DNA of 64,000 nucleotides from Pseudomonas sp. MAG733B (GTDB lineage Bacteria; Pseudomonadota; Gammaproteobacteria; Pseudomonadales; Pseudomonadaceae), in NCBI RefSeq assembly GCF_036884845.1, contig NZ_CP145732.1, positions 1,116,001-1,180,000 of the forward strand. Direction: 5' to 3'. Below, piece after piece: positions 1-9,340 of the stretch (positions are counted from its first letter, which is position 1; each line of letters starts with the position of its first letter). The translations under genes were made by a program, and so were the position numbers. The notes under the pieces are model-generated. The model had not been told where the DNA came from, did not search any database, and was given only the letters and a program-made list of their open reading frames with translations.

Positions 1-846
1 AAGAAGATCCTTATCGCTTCCGGCCTGCGTTACGACCTCGCGGTCGAATCGCCGGAGTACGTAAAAGAGCTGGTGACCCACCACGTCGGTGGTTACCTGA
101 AGATCGCCCCGGAACACACCGAGGAAGGTCCGCTCAACCAGATGATGAAACCGGGCATCGGCAGCTATGACAAGTTCAAGCGCATGTTCGAGAAGTACTC
201 CAAGGAAGCGGGCAAAGAGCAGTACCTGATTCCGTACTTCATCGCCGCCCACCCGGGCACCACCGATGAAGACATGATGAACCTGGCGCTGTGGCTCAAG
301 GGCAACGGTTTCCGTGCCGACCAGGTTCAGGCGTTCTACCCGTCGCCGATGGCCACTGCCACCGCGATGTACCACTCGGGCAAGAACCCGCTGCGCAAGG
401 TCACTTACAAGTCTGACGCGGTCACCATCGTCAAGAGCGAAGAGCAGCGTCGTCTGCACAAGGCGTTCTTGCGTTATCACGACCCGAAAGGCTGGCCGAT
501 GCTGCGTGAAGCGCTGACCCGCATGGGTCGCGCCGATCTGATCGGGCCGGGCAAGAACCAGTTGATTCCGCTGCACCAGCCGTCCACCGACAGCTACCAG
601 AGTGCCCGTCGCAAGAACTCGACGCCGGCCGGCAGCCACAAGGTTGCGGGGGAAAAGACCACCAAGATCCTGACCCAGCACACTGGCCTGCCACCACGCG
701 CCAGCGATGGCGGCAATCCGTGGGACAAGCGTGAACAAGCCAAGGCTGCGGCGTTCGCCCGCAACCAGCAGGCGGCCAAGGAGCGCAAGGACGCGGCCAA
801 GGGCAAGGGGCCGAAGCCGACCCGTAAGCCTGTCGTACCGCGCTAA
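1..846 (+). CDS. ygiQ: YgiQ family radical SAM protein, 3' part
   Basis: The gene enters from the left edge in frame 1, and 281 C-terminal residues are present. The sequence near residues 27-40 ([20 protein letters not shown]) and the stretch [18 protein letters not shown] match the C-terminal half of the YgiQ/UPF0313 radical SAM family. The CxxxCxxC cluster-binding motif lies upstream of the window and cannot be checked. The last 80 or so residues are a basic, Lys/Arg/Pro-rich tail, probably disordered, as is usual in this family. The biochemical role of YgiQ is not established. A strong hairpin terminator follows 20 bases after the stop, so the gene ends its transcript here and is separate from the transglutaminase cluster downstream. 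Confidence 0.93.
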   Translation, partial: KKILIASGLRYDLAVESPEYVKELVTHHVGGYLKIAPEHTEEGPLNQMMKPGIGSYDKFKRMFEKYSKEAGKEQYLIPYFIAAHPGTTDEDMMNLALWLKGNGFRADQVQAFYPSPMATATAMYHSGKNPLRKVTYKSDAVTIVKSEEQRRLHKAFLRYHDPKGWPMLREALTRMGRADLIGPGKNQLIPLHQPSTDSYQSARRKNSTPAGSHKVAGEKTTKILTQHTGLPPRASDGGNPWDKREQAKAAAFARNQQAAKERKDAAKGKGPKPTRKPVVPR

Positions 847-866
847 ATTTCGCTTGATCTGAATAG

Positions 867-893
867 AACGCCAACCTTCGGGTTGGCGTTTTG
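867..893 (+). terminator. Rho-independent terminator after ygiQ
   Basis: A perfect 10-bp stem, AACGCCAACC/GGTTGGCGTT, with a TTCG tetraloop is followed by a short T-rich run. It lies 20 bases past the ygiQ stop codon. Confidence 0.85.
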
Positions 894-918
894 CATTTCT
901 GGGTAATTGAAATTCATT

Positions 919-1027
919 GTGGCGAGGGAGCTTGCTCCCGCTCGGCGGCGAAGCCGTCGTAAATCTGGCAATCAGGCAGGGGAAGGGGCCGCTTCGCGCC
1001 CCAGCGGGAGCAAGCTCCCTCGCCACA
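919..1027. repeat. REP-type doublet, GTGGCGAGGGAGCTTGCTCCC family
   Basis: Two copies of a GTGGCGAGGGAGCTTGCTCC-type palindrome face each other around a GC-rich centre and form one long imperfect inverted repeat. The same family recurs at 35043-35136, 43098-43190 and 55616-55747. Between ygiQ (ends 846) and the next gene (starts 1193) I see only the terminator, this element and a promoter-sized gap. Confidence 0.85.
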
Positions 1028-1192
1028 GAGCTCGGGCCGCTACAAATACGTGCAACTCTCTCGAACCAATTTCCCGCATCGCCCGATTTTGGTGCTGTAC
1101 TGCCTCCAGTAACCGGAGAAAGCGCCAGCGCCGCTGGATGGCATAAGTCTTGCGCGCTTTCGAATACGCTTAGGGCTCGCAGGAGGCACGCC

Positions 1193-4100
1193 GTGTCGAT
1201 TCATGTCGCATTGCACCACGTCACGCATTACCGCTACGACCGCGCCGTCGAGCTCGGTCCGCAGATCGTTCGCTTGCGCCCGGCCGCCCACAGTCGCACG
1301 CGGATACTCTCCTATGCGCTGAAAGTCTCGCCCGAGCAGCATTTCATCAACTGGCAGCAAGACCCGCAGGGCAATTACCTGGCGCGGTTGGTGTTTCCGG
1401 AAAAGACCGACGAGCTGCGGATCGAAGTCGACCTGCTGGCCGAAATGGCGGTCTTCAACCCCTTCGATTTCTTCCTCGAACCCTACGCAGAAAAAATCCC
1501 GTTCGCTTATGCCGCGGACGAGCGCAAGGAACTGGCGCCGTACCTGGAAACCTTGCCCCTGACGCCAAAATTCAAGGCCTATCTGGACGGCATCGATCGC
1601 ACGCCACTGCCCGCCGTGGATTTCCTCGTCGCGCTCAACCAGCGCCTGAGCGAAGACATCGATTACCTGATTCGCATGGAACCGGGCGTGCAAACCCCCG
1701 AATTCACCCTCGAACAGGCCTCCGGCTCGTGCCGCGACTCCGCGTGGCTGCTGGTGCAACTACTGCGCAACCTCGGGCTGGCGGCGCGTTTCGTTTCCGG
1801 TTACCTGATCCAGCTGACCGCCGACGTGAAAAGCCTCGATGGCCCATCCGGCACCGAAGTCGATTTCACCGACCTGCACGCCTGGTGCGAGGTGTACTTG
1901 CCCGGTGCTGGCTGGATCGGCCTGGATGCGACTTCCGGGCTATTCGCCGGTGAAGGACACATTCCGTTGGCCTGTAGTCCGGATCCATCCTCGGCGGCCC
2001 CGATCACGGGGTTGGTGGAACCCTGCGAGTGCGAATTCAGCCACGAAATGTCGGTTGAGCGGATTTGGGAGGCGCCCCGCGTCACCAAGCCTTACACCGA
2101 CGATCAATGGCTGGCGATTCAGGCCCTGGGTCGGCAAATCGACGCCGACCTGCTGGAAGGCGATGTGCGCCTGACCATGGGCGGTGAGCCAACCTTCGTG
2201 TCCATCGATGACCCGGACGGCGCCGAGTGGAACACGGCGGCGCTGGGGCCGGACAAACGCCGACTGTCCGCCGAACTGTTCCAGCGCATGCGTAAACGCT
2301 ACGCGCCGCAGGGGCTGGTGCATTTCGGGCAGGGCAAGTGGTACCCCGGTGAGCAACTGCCGCGCTGGTCGCTCAATTGCTACTGGCGCCGCGACGGCGT
2401 GCCGATCTGGCAAAACAACGCGCTGATTGCCGACGAGCAGGAAGATTACGGCGCCAATGGCGAACTGGCCGGGCGTTTTCTGGCGAGCGTCGCCGAGCGC
2501 CTGAAAATTCCGACACGCTTTGTGTTTCCGGCCTACGAGGACAATTTCTATTACCTCTGGCGCGAAGGCACTTTGCCGCAGAACGTCAGCGCCGAGGATT
2601 CCCGTCTTGAAGAGCCGCTGGAGCGTGCGCGCCTGCGCAAAGTCTTCAGCCAGGGTCTGGACAAGGTTATCGGCCAGGTCCTGCCGCTGGCGCGCACCGC
2701 CAAGGGCGATCAATGGCAAAGCGGTCGCTGGTACTTGCGCGACGAGCATTGCCGACTGGTGCCAGGTGATTCGCCGCTGGGCTACCGCTTGCCGCTGGGT
2801 TCGCAGCCTTGGGTGAAAGCGGCGGAATATCCGTTCATTCATCCGCAAGACCCTAACCAAGAGTTCCCGCCATTACCCGACACTGCGCAACTTCAAAGCC
2901 AGGGCGCGGCTGCCGTTGCTGAAGATCGAGCGCCGAAGATCGACGAGTCTGCCGACTGGCTGACCCGCACCGCGTTCTGCGCTGAGGCAAGGGAAGGCCG
3001 GTTGTACCTGTTCATGCCGCCACTGGAGCGCGCTGAGGACTATCTGGAACTGGTCGCGGCCATCGAAGCCACCGCCGAAGAATTGCATTGCCCGGTGTTG
3101 CTGGAAGGCTATGAGCCGCCGAGCGATCCGCGCCTGAGCAACTTCCGCATCACCCCGGATCCGGGCGTGATCGAAGTCAACGTGCAGCCGTCCACGACGT
3201 GGGACGAATTGGTCGAGCGCACCGAATTCCTCTACGAAGAAGCGCGCCAGACCCGACTCACCACCGAGAAATTTCTCATCGATGGCCGGCATACCGGCAC
3301 CGGTGGCGGTAACCATTTCGTACTGGGTGGCGCGACACCGGCTGACTCACCGTTTCTAAGGCGTCCGGATTTGCTGCGCAGCCTGATCAGTTACTGGCAT
3401 AACCACCCGTCATTGTCCTACCTGTTTTCCGGACTGTTCATCGGCCCGACGTCTCAGGCGCCGCGCGTCGACGAAGCACGCAACGATGCCTTGTATGAAC
3501 TGGAAATAGCCTTCGCGCAGATGCCTGAGCCGGGCGAAGAGTGCGCGCCGTGGCTGGTCGACCGGTTGCTGCGCAACCTGCTGATCGATGTCACTGGCAA
3601 CACTCACCGTGCCGAGTTTTGTATCGACAAACTCTACTCGCCGGACGGCGCAACGGGACGCCTTGGGCTGCTGGAATTGCGCGCCTTTGAAATGCCACCC
3701 CATGCGCGCATGAGCCTGGCGCAACAGTTGTTGCTGCGGGCGCTGGTCGCTCGTTTCTGGCGCGAACCCTATGCGCCGCCGAAGCTGGCGCGCTGGGGCA
3801 CGGAGCTGCACGACCGGTTCCTGTTGCCGCATTTTATCGAACAGGATTTCGCCGATGTCATCGTCGAACTCAACGCCGCCGGTTACCCGGTGCGGGCCGA
3901 GTGGTTCGCGGCGCATCTGGAGTTTCGTTTTCCCAAGGTCGGCGATTACGCCGTCAGCGGCATTGCGCTGGAACTGCGTCAAGCGCTGGAGCCGTGGCAT
4001 GTGTTGGGCGAGGAGGGCGCGGTCGGTGGCACGGTGCGTTACGTGGACTCGTCCCTGGAGCGCTTGCAGGTCAAGCTCGGCGGCATGCCGCCGCAGCGTT

Positions 4101-4468
4101 ATTTGCTGACCTGCAACGGCATCCCGGTGCCATTGCAGCCGACCGGGCGTGTAGGCGAATTCGTCGCTGGCGTGAGATTCCGCGCCTGGCAACCGGCCAA
4201 CTGCCTGCAACCGACCATTCCGGTTCACGCGCCGTTGGTGTTCGATCTGCTCGATACCTGGATGGGGCGTTCGCTGGGCGGTTGCCAGTATCACGTCGCG
4301 CATCCGGGCGGGCGCAACTACGAGACCTTGCCGGTCAATGCCAATGAAGCCGAGAGCCGGCGAATGGCGCGTTTTTTCAGGATCGGACACACGCCAGGGA
4401 AACTTCCTATCCCGATTCTGGAAATTAACGACGAGCTGCCGATGACTCTCGATTTACGACGTTTCTAA
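1193..4468 (+). CDS. Transglutaminase-like / DUF2126 fusion protein
   Basis: The protein has 1091 aa. An N-terminal transglutaminase N-domain (about residues 1-90) precedes a transglutaminase core with the expected triad Cys180 (GSCRDSAWLL), His229 (DLHAW) and Asp245 (GLDATSG). From about residue 290 to the end it is a DUF2126 domain, marked by LTMGGEPTFVSIDDPDGAEW. The GTG start at 1193 is chosen because AGGAGG (1181-1186) lies six bases before it and translation then begins SIHVALHHVTHYRYDR, the usual N-terminus; the open frame further upstream runs through a REP element. Comparative genomics predicts such proteins work with the next two genes in forming or cutting amide bonds in a peptide-type product, but no substrate is known. 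The family assignment is firm and the function is inferred. Confidence 0.9.
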   Translation: MSIHVALHHVTHYRYDRAVELGPQIVRLRPAAHSRTRILSYALKVSPEQHFINWQQDPQGNYLARLVFPEKTDELRIEVDLLAEMAVFNPFDFFLEPYAEKIPFAYAADERKELAPYLETLPLTPKFKAYLDGIDRTPLPAVDFLVALNQRLSEDIDYLIRMEPGVQTPEFTLEQASGSCRDSAWLLVQLLRNLGLAARFVSGYLIQLTADVKSLDGPSGTEVDFTDLHAWCEVYLPGAGWIGLDATSGLFAGEGHIPLACSPDPSSAAPITGLVEPCECEFSHEMSVERIWEAPRVTKPYTDDQWLAIQALGRQIDADLLEGDVRLTMGGEPTFVSIDDPDGAEWNTAALGPDKRRLSAELFQRMRKRYAPQGLVHFGQGKWYPGEQLPRWSLNCYWRRDGVPIWQNNALIADEQEDYGANGELAGRFLASVAERLKIPTRFVFPAYEDNFYYLWREGTLPQNVSAEDSRLEEPLERARLRKVFSQGLDKVIGQVLPLARTAKGDQWQSGRWYLRDEHCRLVPGDSPLGYRLPLGSQPWVKAAEYPFIHPQDPNQEFPPLPDTAQLQSQGAAAVAEDRAPKIDESADWLTRTAFCAEAREGRLYLFMPPLERAEDYLELVAAIEATAEELHCPVLLEGYEPPSDPRLSNFRITPDPGVIEVNVQPSTTWDELVERTEFLYEEARQTRLTTEKFLIDGRHTGTGGGNHFVLGGATPADSPFLRRPDLLRSLISYWHNHPSLSYLFSGLFIGPTSQAPRVDEARNDALYELEIAFAQMPEPGEECAPWLVDRLLRNLLIDVTGNTHRAEFCIDKLYSPDGATGRLGLLELRAFEMPPHARMSLAQQLLLRALVARFWREPYAPPKLARWGTELHDRFLLPHFIEQDFADVIVELNAAGYPVRAEWFAAHLEFRFPKVGDYAVSGIALELRQALEPWHVLGEEGAVGGTVRYVDSSLERLQVKLGGMPPQRYLLTCNGIPVPLQPTGRVGEFVAGVRFRAWQPANCLQPTIPVHAPLVFDLLDTWMGRSLGGCQYHVAHPGGRNYETLPVNANEAESRRMARFFRIGHTPGKLPIPILEINDELPMTLDLRRF

Positions 4469-4556
4469 ACCGTACGCGACGCTCGGATTTTTCGTATATC
4501 CGGGCGTCATGAGCCTGCGTTAGTCTGACCGTTCCTTGCTGTCTGCCGAGCTTTCC

Positions 4557-7043
4557 ATGCCTGACCTGCTAGACCGCTACCCGCTCACGGCGGGCACCTA
4601 TCACGAACTGCTCGACGACAGCGGCGCCGTGCGCCCGCACTGGCGCCGACTGTTCGACCAATTGCAGCGCAGCACGCCAGCGCAACTGGTGCAGCGTCAG
4701 GCCCTGCTGACCCGGCAGATTCAGGAAAACGGTGTCACCTACAACGTCTACGCCGATCCCAAGGGCGCCGACCGGCCATGGGAGCTGGACCTGCTACCCC
4801 ACGTGATTGCTGCTGACGAGTGGGAACAGCTGTCGGCCGGTATCGCCCAGCGTGCGCGATTGCTCAATGCCGTGCTGGCTGATCTGTATGGCCCGCAACG
4901 CCTGATCGCCGAAGGCCTGCTACCGGCCGAACTGGTGTTCGGCCACAACAACTTCCTCTGGCCCTGTCAGGGCATCAATCCGCCTGACGGGGCTTTCCTG
5001 CATCTGTATGCGGTGGATTTGGCGCGTACTCCGGATGGCAGATGGTGGGTCACGGCGGACCGCACTCAAGCGCCGTCCGGTGCCGGTTATGCACTGGAAA
5101 ACCGCACCATCGTGTCCCGGGCCTTTCCCGAGCTGTACCGCGACCTGAAGGTGCAGCATCTCGCTGGCTTCTTCCGCACGCTTCAAGAAACCCTGGCCCG
5201 ACAGGCGCCGAGCGATGAAGAAGTGCCGCTGGTGGTGTTGCTGACACCGGGACGTTTCAACGAAAGCTATTTCGAACATCTATACCTGGCGCGCCAGCTC
5301 GGTTATCCGCTGGTGGAGGGCGGCGATCTGACGGTGCGCGATGCCACGGTCTACCTGAAGACCCTGAGCGGCCTGCGCCGGGTTCACGCGGTCATGCGCC
5401 GGCTCGACGACGACTTCTGCGACCCGCTGGAGCTGCGCACCGATTCGGCGCTTGGCGTGCCGGGCCTGCTGGAGGCCGTGCGGCAGGGGCGGGTGCTGGT
5501 GGCCAATGCACTTGGCAGCGGCGTGCTGGAGTCGCCGGGGCTTCTGGGCTTCTTGCCGAAGATCAATCAGTTCCTGTTTGGTGAAGAACTGATCTTGCCG
5601 TCCATCGCCACCTGGTGGTGCGGCGAGGCGCCGGTACTGGCGCAGGCCCTGGAAAAGCTGCCTGAACTGCTGATCAAACCGGCGTTTCCGTCCCAGAGTT
5701 TTGCGCCGGTATTTGGTCGCGATTTGAGTGAAAAACAGCGCCAGGAGCTTGCCGAGCGCATGCAGGCACGGCCTTACGCCTATGTTGCGCAAGAACTGGC
5801 GCAGTTGTCCCAGGCGCCGATCTGGCAAGCCGAGGGCGGAGTGCTGCAACCCCGCGCCATTGGCATGCGCGTGTATGCCGTGGCCAGCCGCGAGGGTTAT
5901 CGGGTGCTGCCCGGTGGTTTGACCCGTGTGGCCGCCGAGGCCGATGCCGAAGTGGTGTCGATGCAGCGCGGCGGCGCCAGCAAGGACACTTGGGTGTTGG
6001 GCGACCGCCCGCCCAGTGGCGAACAATGGAAAGCCCAGCGCAATATCGGCGTACATGATCTGGTGCGGCGCGATCCGTATCTACCGTCGCGGGTGGTGGA
6101 AAACCTGTTTTGGTTTGGCCGCTACTGCGAGCGCTGCGATGACAGCGCGCGGTTGCTGCGGATCATGCTGGCGCGGTACGTGGATGGCGATGACCCACAA
6201 GCCCTGCAAGCGGCGGTCGAACTTGGCGAACGGCTGATGCTGTTGCCCGAAGAGGGCGAACTGCCGGAACGTTTACTGGCAGCCATCCTCGGCGATGACT
6301 GGCCATTCAGCCTGCGGTCCAACCTGCAACGCTTGCAGTGGGCGGCCTCGCAGGTACGCGGCAAGCTCTCGCGGGAAAACTGGCAGGCGCTGGTGGAGTT
6401 GCAGCGCGAAGCCATCGAACTGGAAACCGATGAGCCGGATTTCGGCGAGCTGCTGGATTTCCTCAACCGTCTGGTGATGTCCCTCGCGGCGCTGTCCGGT
6501 TTTGCCCTGGACGACATGACACGGGACGAAGGCTGGCGATTTTTGATGATCGGGCGGCGGATTGAGCGCCTGCAATTTCTCAGTGGCAGCCTGGCGGCGT
6601 TTCTGCGTGGCGCCGGGGCTTTCGATCAGGCCGGATTGGAATGGCTGCTGGAGCTGGGCAACAGCAGCATCACCTACCGCTCGCGGTATCTGGCGGTGGC
6701 GCAATTGATTCCGGTACTCGACCTGTTGCTGCTCGACGAACAGAACCCGCACGCGGTGCTGTTCCAGTTGAAATTGGTAACCCGCACCCTTAAACGCTTG
6801 AACGATGACTTTGGTGCTCCGCGCGAAGCCGGATTGCCACAATTGGTCGAGCGGCTGGCCCGTTTCGACCTCGGCTGTCTGGAGAATCCGTTGTTCGGTG
6901 AAACCAGCGTGCGTGCGGCGATCGATGGGCTGGCGGATTTGCTGCAAGAGATTGCCGAGGCCAGCGGGCAAGTGTCCGATCGCCTGGCCCTGCGCCATTT
7001 CGCCCATGTCGATGATGTCAGCCAGCGTACGGTGTCGGTCTGA
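4557..7043 (+). CDS. Circularly permuted ATP-grasp / alpha-E fusion
   Basis: The protein has 828 aa. The first 460 or so residues are a circularly permuted type-2 ATP-grasp domain (GHNNFLWPCQGINPPDG, WWVTADRTQAPSGAGYALEN, LIKPAFPSQS). From about residue 500 comes an alpha-E domain (RRDPYLPSRVVENLFWFGRY). These are often separate genes; here they are fused. ATP-grasp enzymes ligate a carboxylate to an amine through an acyl-phosphate, so this is the likely ligase of the cluster. The ATG at 4557 is preferred over an in-frame TTG at 4536, although neither has a strong ribosome site. The stop overlaps the next start (TGATG), indicating translational coupling. Confidence 0.9.
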   Translation: MPDLLDRYPLTAGTYHELLDDSGAVRPHWRRLFDQLQRSTPAQLVQRQALLTRQIQENGVTYNVYADPKGADRPWELDLLPHVIAADEWEQLSAGIAQRARLLNAVLADLYGPQRLIAEGLLPAELVFGHNNFLWPCQGINPPDGAFLHLYAVDLARTPDGRWWVTADRTQAPSGAGYALENRTIVSRAFPELYRDLKVQHLAGFFRTLQETLARQAPSDEEVPLVVLLTPGRFNESYFEHLYLARQLGYPLVEGGDLTVRDATVYLKTLSGLRRVHAVMRRLDDDFCDPLELRTDSALGVPGLLEAVRQGRVLVANALGSGVLESPGLLGFLPKINQFLFGEELILPSIATWWCGEAPVLAQALEKLPELLIKPAFPSQSFAPVFGRDLSEKQRQELAERMQARPYAYVAQELAQLSQAPIWQAEGGVLQPRAIGMRVYAVASREGYRVLPGGLTRVAAEADAEVVSMQRGGASKDTWVLGDRPPSGEQWKAQRNIGVHDLVRRDPYLPSRVVENLFWFGRYCERCDDSARLLRIMLARYVDGDDPQALQAAVELGERLMLLPEEGELPERLLAAILGDDWPFSLRSNLQRLQWAASQVRGKLSRENWQALVELQREAIELETDEPDFGELLDFLNRLVMSLAALSGFALDDMTRDEGWRFLMIGRRIERLQFLSGSLAAFLRGAGAFDQAGLEWLLELGNSSITYRSRYLAVAQLIPVLDLLLLDEQNPHAVLFQLKLVTRTLKRLNDDFGAPREAGLPQLVERLARFDLGCLENPLFGETSVRAAIDGLADLLQEIAEASGQVSDRLALRHFAHVDDVSQRTVSV

Positions 7044-7933
7044 TGAGCGCCCATTACCAGATTTTCCACGACACTCATTATCACTACGACAGCCCGGTGT
7101 CCCTGGCGCAGCAGCTGGCCCATTTGTGGCCACGGTCATGTGCGTGGCAGCGCTGCACGGATCAGCAATTGCAGATCAGTCCGGAGCCGACTGCGCGTCG
7201 CGATGAGCTGGACGTGTTCGGCAACCCGCTGACCCGGCTGGCGTTCGAGCGTCCTCATGACGAGCTATTGGTCAACGCCAGCCTCACTATCGAAGTGCTG
7301 CCCCGGCCCGCGCTGGACTTCAATCTGTCCCCGGCGTGGGAAGACACCCGCAGCGCGCTGACCTACAGCAGCCAGCCGCTGTCGCCCGAACTGCTCGAAG
7401 CCTGCCGCTACCGCTTCGAATCACCCTATGTGCATTTGAAGCGCAACTTCGTTGAATTTTCCGAGAGTTGCTTCCCGACCGGGCGACCGCTGCTGCTTGG
7501 CGTTCAGGCCCTGATGGAGAAGATATTCAGCGAGTTCACCTTCGACGCCGAAGCGACGCAGGTAGCGACGCCGCTGGTGGAAGTGCTGGAGCGTCGACGT
7601 GGGGTCTGTCAGGACTTCGCGCACTTGATGCTCGCTTGCGTGCGCTCCCGTGGCCTGGCGGCGCGCTATATCAGCGGTTATCTGCTGACCCAGCCACCAC
7701 CCGGCCAGCCACGCTTGATCGGCGCCGATGCATCCCATGCGTGGGTGTCGGTGTATTGCCCGGTGTCGGGATGGGTGGATTTCGATCCGACCAACAATGT
7801 GCAGCCGGCGCTGGAACACATCACATTGGCCTGGGGGCGGGACTTTTCCGATGTGTCGCCGTTGCGGGGGGTGATTCTGGGAGGCGGCAATCACGACCCG
7901 GAAGTCCGCGTTACGGTGATGCCACTGGAGTAA
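7043..7933 (+). CDS. Transglutaminase family protein (stand-alone)
   Basis: The protein has 296 aa and no signal peptide. It has a transglutaminase-type N-terminal domain (YQIFHDTHYHYDSPVSLAQQ) and a transglutaminase/protease core with Cys189 (RGVCQDFAHLM), His232 (SHAWVSVY) and Asp248 (GWVDFDPTNN), a complete triad. It is translationally coupled to the ATP-grasp gene and forms the third member of a cluster whose first member carries another transglutaminase core. Bacterial members of this group are thought to act as amidases or peptidases rather than cross-linking enzymes. The substrate is unknown. A REP doublet follows 12 bases after the stop. Confidence 0.9.
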   Translation: MSAHYQIFHDTHYHYDSPVSLAQQLAHLWPRSCAWQRCTDQQLQISPEPTARRDELDVFGNPLTRLAFERPHDELLVNASLTIEVLPRPALDFNLSPAWEDTRSALTYSSQPLSPELLEACRYRFESPYVHLKRNFVEFSESCFPTGRPLLLGVQALMEKIFSEFTFDAEATQVATPLVEVLERRRGVCQDFAHLMLACVRSRGLAARYISGYLLTQPPPGQPRLIGADASHAWVSVYCPVSGWVDFDPTNNVQPALEHITLAWGRDFSDVSPLRGVILGGGNHDPEVRVTVMPLE

Positions 7934-7945
7934 GAGAGATCAAAA

Positions 7946-8035
7946 TGTGGGAGCGGGCTTGCTCGCGAAAGCAATTTCATATTCAACAAGGATGTTGCCT
8001 GGCACTGCGCTTTCGCGAGCAAGCCCGCTCCCACA
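7946..8035. repeat. REP-type doublet, TGTGGGAGCGGGCTTGCTCGCGAA family
   Basis: Two inverted copies of the 24-bp unit TGTGGGAGCGGGCTTGCTCG(CGAA) flank a 40-base spacer. Same family at 23253-23316, 28221-28308 and 41852-41940. Confidence 0.88.
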
Positions 8036-8157
8036 GGGGATGTGCAGTGATTTCTGGATACGAGTGTTTCAGATTGGCCTGTGAGGGTCGGCAGCGGCGC
8101 TGCCAACCCTGGACACAGATCCGGTGGGCCTGATCAGATCATCCGGCCCGGAGGGTC

Positions 8158-8340
8158 TCAGGCGTCGGGCGCCTGGTCTTTCGGTGCATCAACATCATCT
8201 TCTGCTGCCACTTCTTCCCCGTCAGGGTTCAGTGCTGTTTCTTCAGCTGTAGCTTTCTTGCGCTGAAGCTTTTCCTCTTTCTTCTGTTCCTTGGCCAAGT
8301 CACGCTGACGTTTGGCGAAGGAGTAGTTGGGTTTAGCCAT
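8158..8340 (-). CDS. Small conserved Lys-rich protein
   Basis: The protein has 60 aa, starting MAKPNYSFAKRQRDLAKEQK. The first half is strongly basic and probably one amphipathic helix; the second half is acidic (AEDDVDAPKDQAPDA) and probably disordered. Short proteins beginning MAKPNYSFAKRQR are widespread and unstudied in gammaproteobacteria. The start is the ATG at 8340; an open frame continues upstream but has no family resemblance. It lies 68 bases downstream of the LOG-family gene on the same strand and may share its transcript. Confidence 0.78.
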   Translation of the reverse strand: MAKPNYSFAKRQRDLAKEQKKEEKLQRKKATAEETALNPDGEEVAAEDDVDAPKDQAPDA

Positions 8341-8408
8341 GGGCGATCCTCTGGGGTCGAAGGTGAGGTTGAGCGGCGCGTATTCTGCCCTGTATCGGTG
8401 CCGAGTCG

Positions 8409-8996
8409 TTAGTCGGGTTTTTGCTCGACCCACTTCGGCGGTACGCTCGGTTGCCAGGCATCGAGGGCTTCGAGCAGCGTCTGTGGCGATTCGCTCACCT
8501 GCAGCATGTCACGGTGAGCCCCGCGAACGAAGCCTTCGCCGACGATGTGATCAAGAAAACCGGTGAGTTTGCTGTAGAAACCGTTCACTTCCAGCAAGCC
8601 CAGCGGTTTGCCGTGGTAGCCGAGTTGGCCCCAGGTCCAGACTTCGAACAGTTCTTCCAGGGTGCCGAGGCCGCCGGGCAACGCGATGAAAGCATCGCTG
8701 AGTTCGGCCATCCGCGCCTTGCGCGCATGCATGCCGTCGACCACTTCCAGGCGAGTCAGGCCGCTGTGGCCGATTTCCTTGTCCTTGAGGCTTTGCGGAA
8801 TGATGCCGATCACTTCGCCACCGGCCGCCAGCGCGGCGTCGGCCACAATGCCCATCAGGCCCACGGCGCCACCGCCATAGACCAGCGTCAGCTTGCGCTC
8901 GGCCAGTGCTTGGCCCAAGGCCACAGCCGCTTCACGATAAGCCGGGTTGGTGCCGGTGCTGGCCCCACAAAATACACATACGGATGCTAAAGACAT
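8409..8996 (-). CDS. LOG family protein (nucleoside 5'-monophosphate phosphoribohydrolase type)
   Basis: The protein has 195 aa, the normal family length. It shows the Rossmann-like nucleotide site GGGAVGLMG (residues 41-49), the conserved Met-His-Ala-Arg-Lys (89-93) and the signature PGGLGTLEE (107-115). LOG enzymes cleave ribose 5'-phosphate from cytokinin riboside monophosphates in plants; bacterial members act on purine monophosphates such as AMP in vitro. The physiological role in pseudomonads is not clear. It is preceded on the same strand by a very small frame (9057-9146) and followed by the Lys-rich protein. Confidence 0.93.
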   Translation of the reverse strand: MSLASVCVFCGASTGTNPAYREAAVALGQALAERKLTLVYGGGAVGLMGIVADAALAAGGEVIGIIPQSLKDKEIGHSGLTRLEVVDGMHARKARMAELSDAFIALPGGLGTLEELFEVWTWGQLGYHGKPLGLLEVNGFYSKLTGFLDHIVGEGFVRGAHRDMLQVSESPQTLLEALDAWQPSVPPKWVEQKPD

Positions 8997-9056
8997 GCCT
9001 TACTCCATGGTCGATCAGGGCCACAGAGTAAAGGCAGGCGCTCGGCGCTCCAAGGG

Positions 9057-9146
9057 CTAAACTTCCCGCTTGGGAGTTTCATAGGTGCCGCTGGCGCCAC
9101 AGGCGTAGGCGGCGAGCAAGCTGCACAACAGGCTATTGAGGGACAT
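9057..9146 (-). CDS. Possible 29-residue small protein
   Basis: An ATG at 9146 opens a 29-aa frame (MSLNSLLCSLLAAYACGASG..., ending PKREV). ACGGAG sits about eight bases upstream. The first 17 residues are hydrophobic with Cys8 and Cys16, and the end is charged, which resembles a very small membrane-inserted or secreted peptide. It lies 60 bases upstream of the LOG gene on the same strand and could be a leader peptide for it. I do not recognise the family; the call rests on the ribosome site and composition only. Confidence 0.45.
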   Translation of the reverse strand: MSLNSLLCSLLAAYACGASGTYETPKREV

Positions 9147-9240
9147 GACAGACGCTCCGTTGATTGATGACGATCTGATCATAGGGCCGGGCCAGACGCC
9201 TGGCTGGTAGATTGTTTCCATCGGTGTCATAGCCTGAAAG

Positions 9241-9250
9241 TTGTATACAA
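9241..9250. promoter_or_regulatory. TTGTATACAA palindrome upstream of azurin
   Basis: A perfect 10-bp palindrome of the kind bound by GntR-family repressors (YTGTATACAR-like) lies about 90 bases upstream of the azurin start. Regulator unknown. Confidence 0.35.
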
Positions 9251-9253
9251 TTT

Positions 9254-9267
9254 TTGATTCAAGTCAT
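9254..9267 (+). promoter_or_regulatory. Possible Anr/Fnr box of azurin
   Basis: TTGATTCAAGTCAT matches the Anr/Fnr consensus TTGAT-N4-ATCAA fully in the first half and three of five positions in the second. It is 74 bases upstream of the azurin ATG. Azurin genes in pseudomonads are known Anr targets, which makes the weak match worth recording. Confidence 0.45.
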
Positions 9268-9340
9268 ATGAACTTGCGAAGTTTTCAGGCAGTCTTCTGT
9301 CCATTCGCATTTTCCCCTAACCCTGCCTTGGAGATTCACC

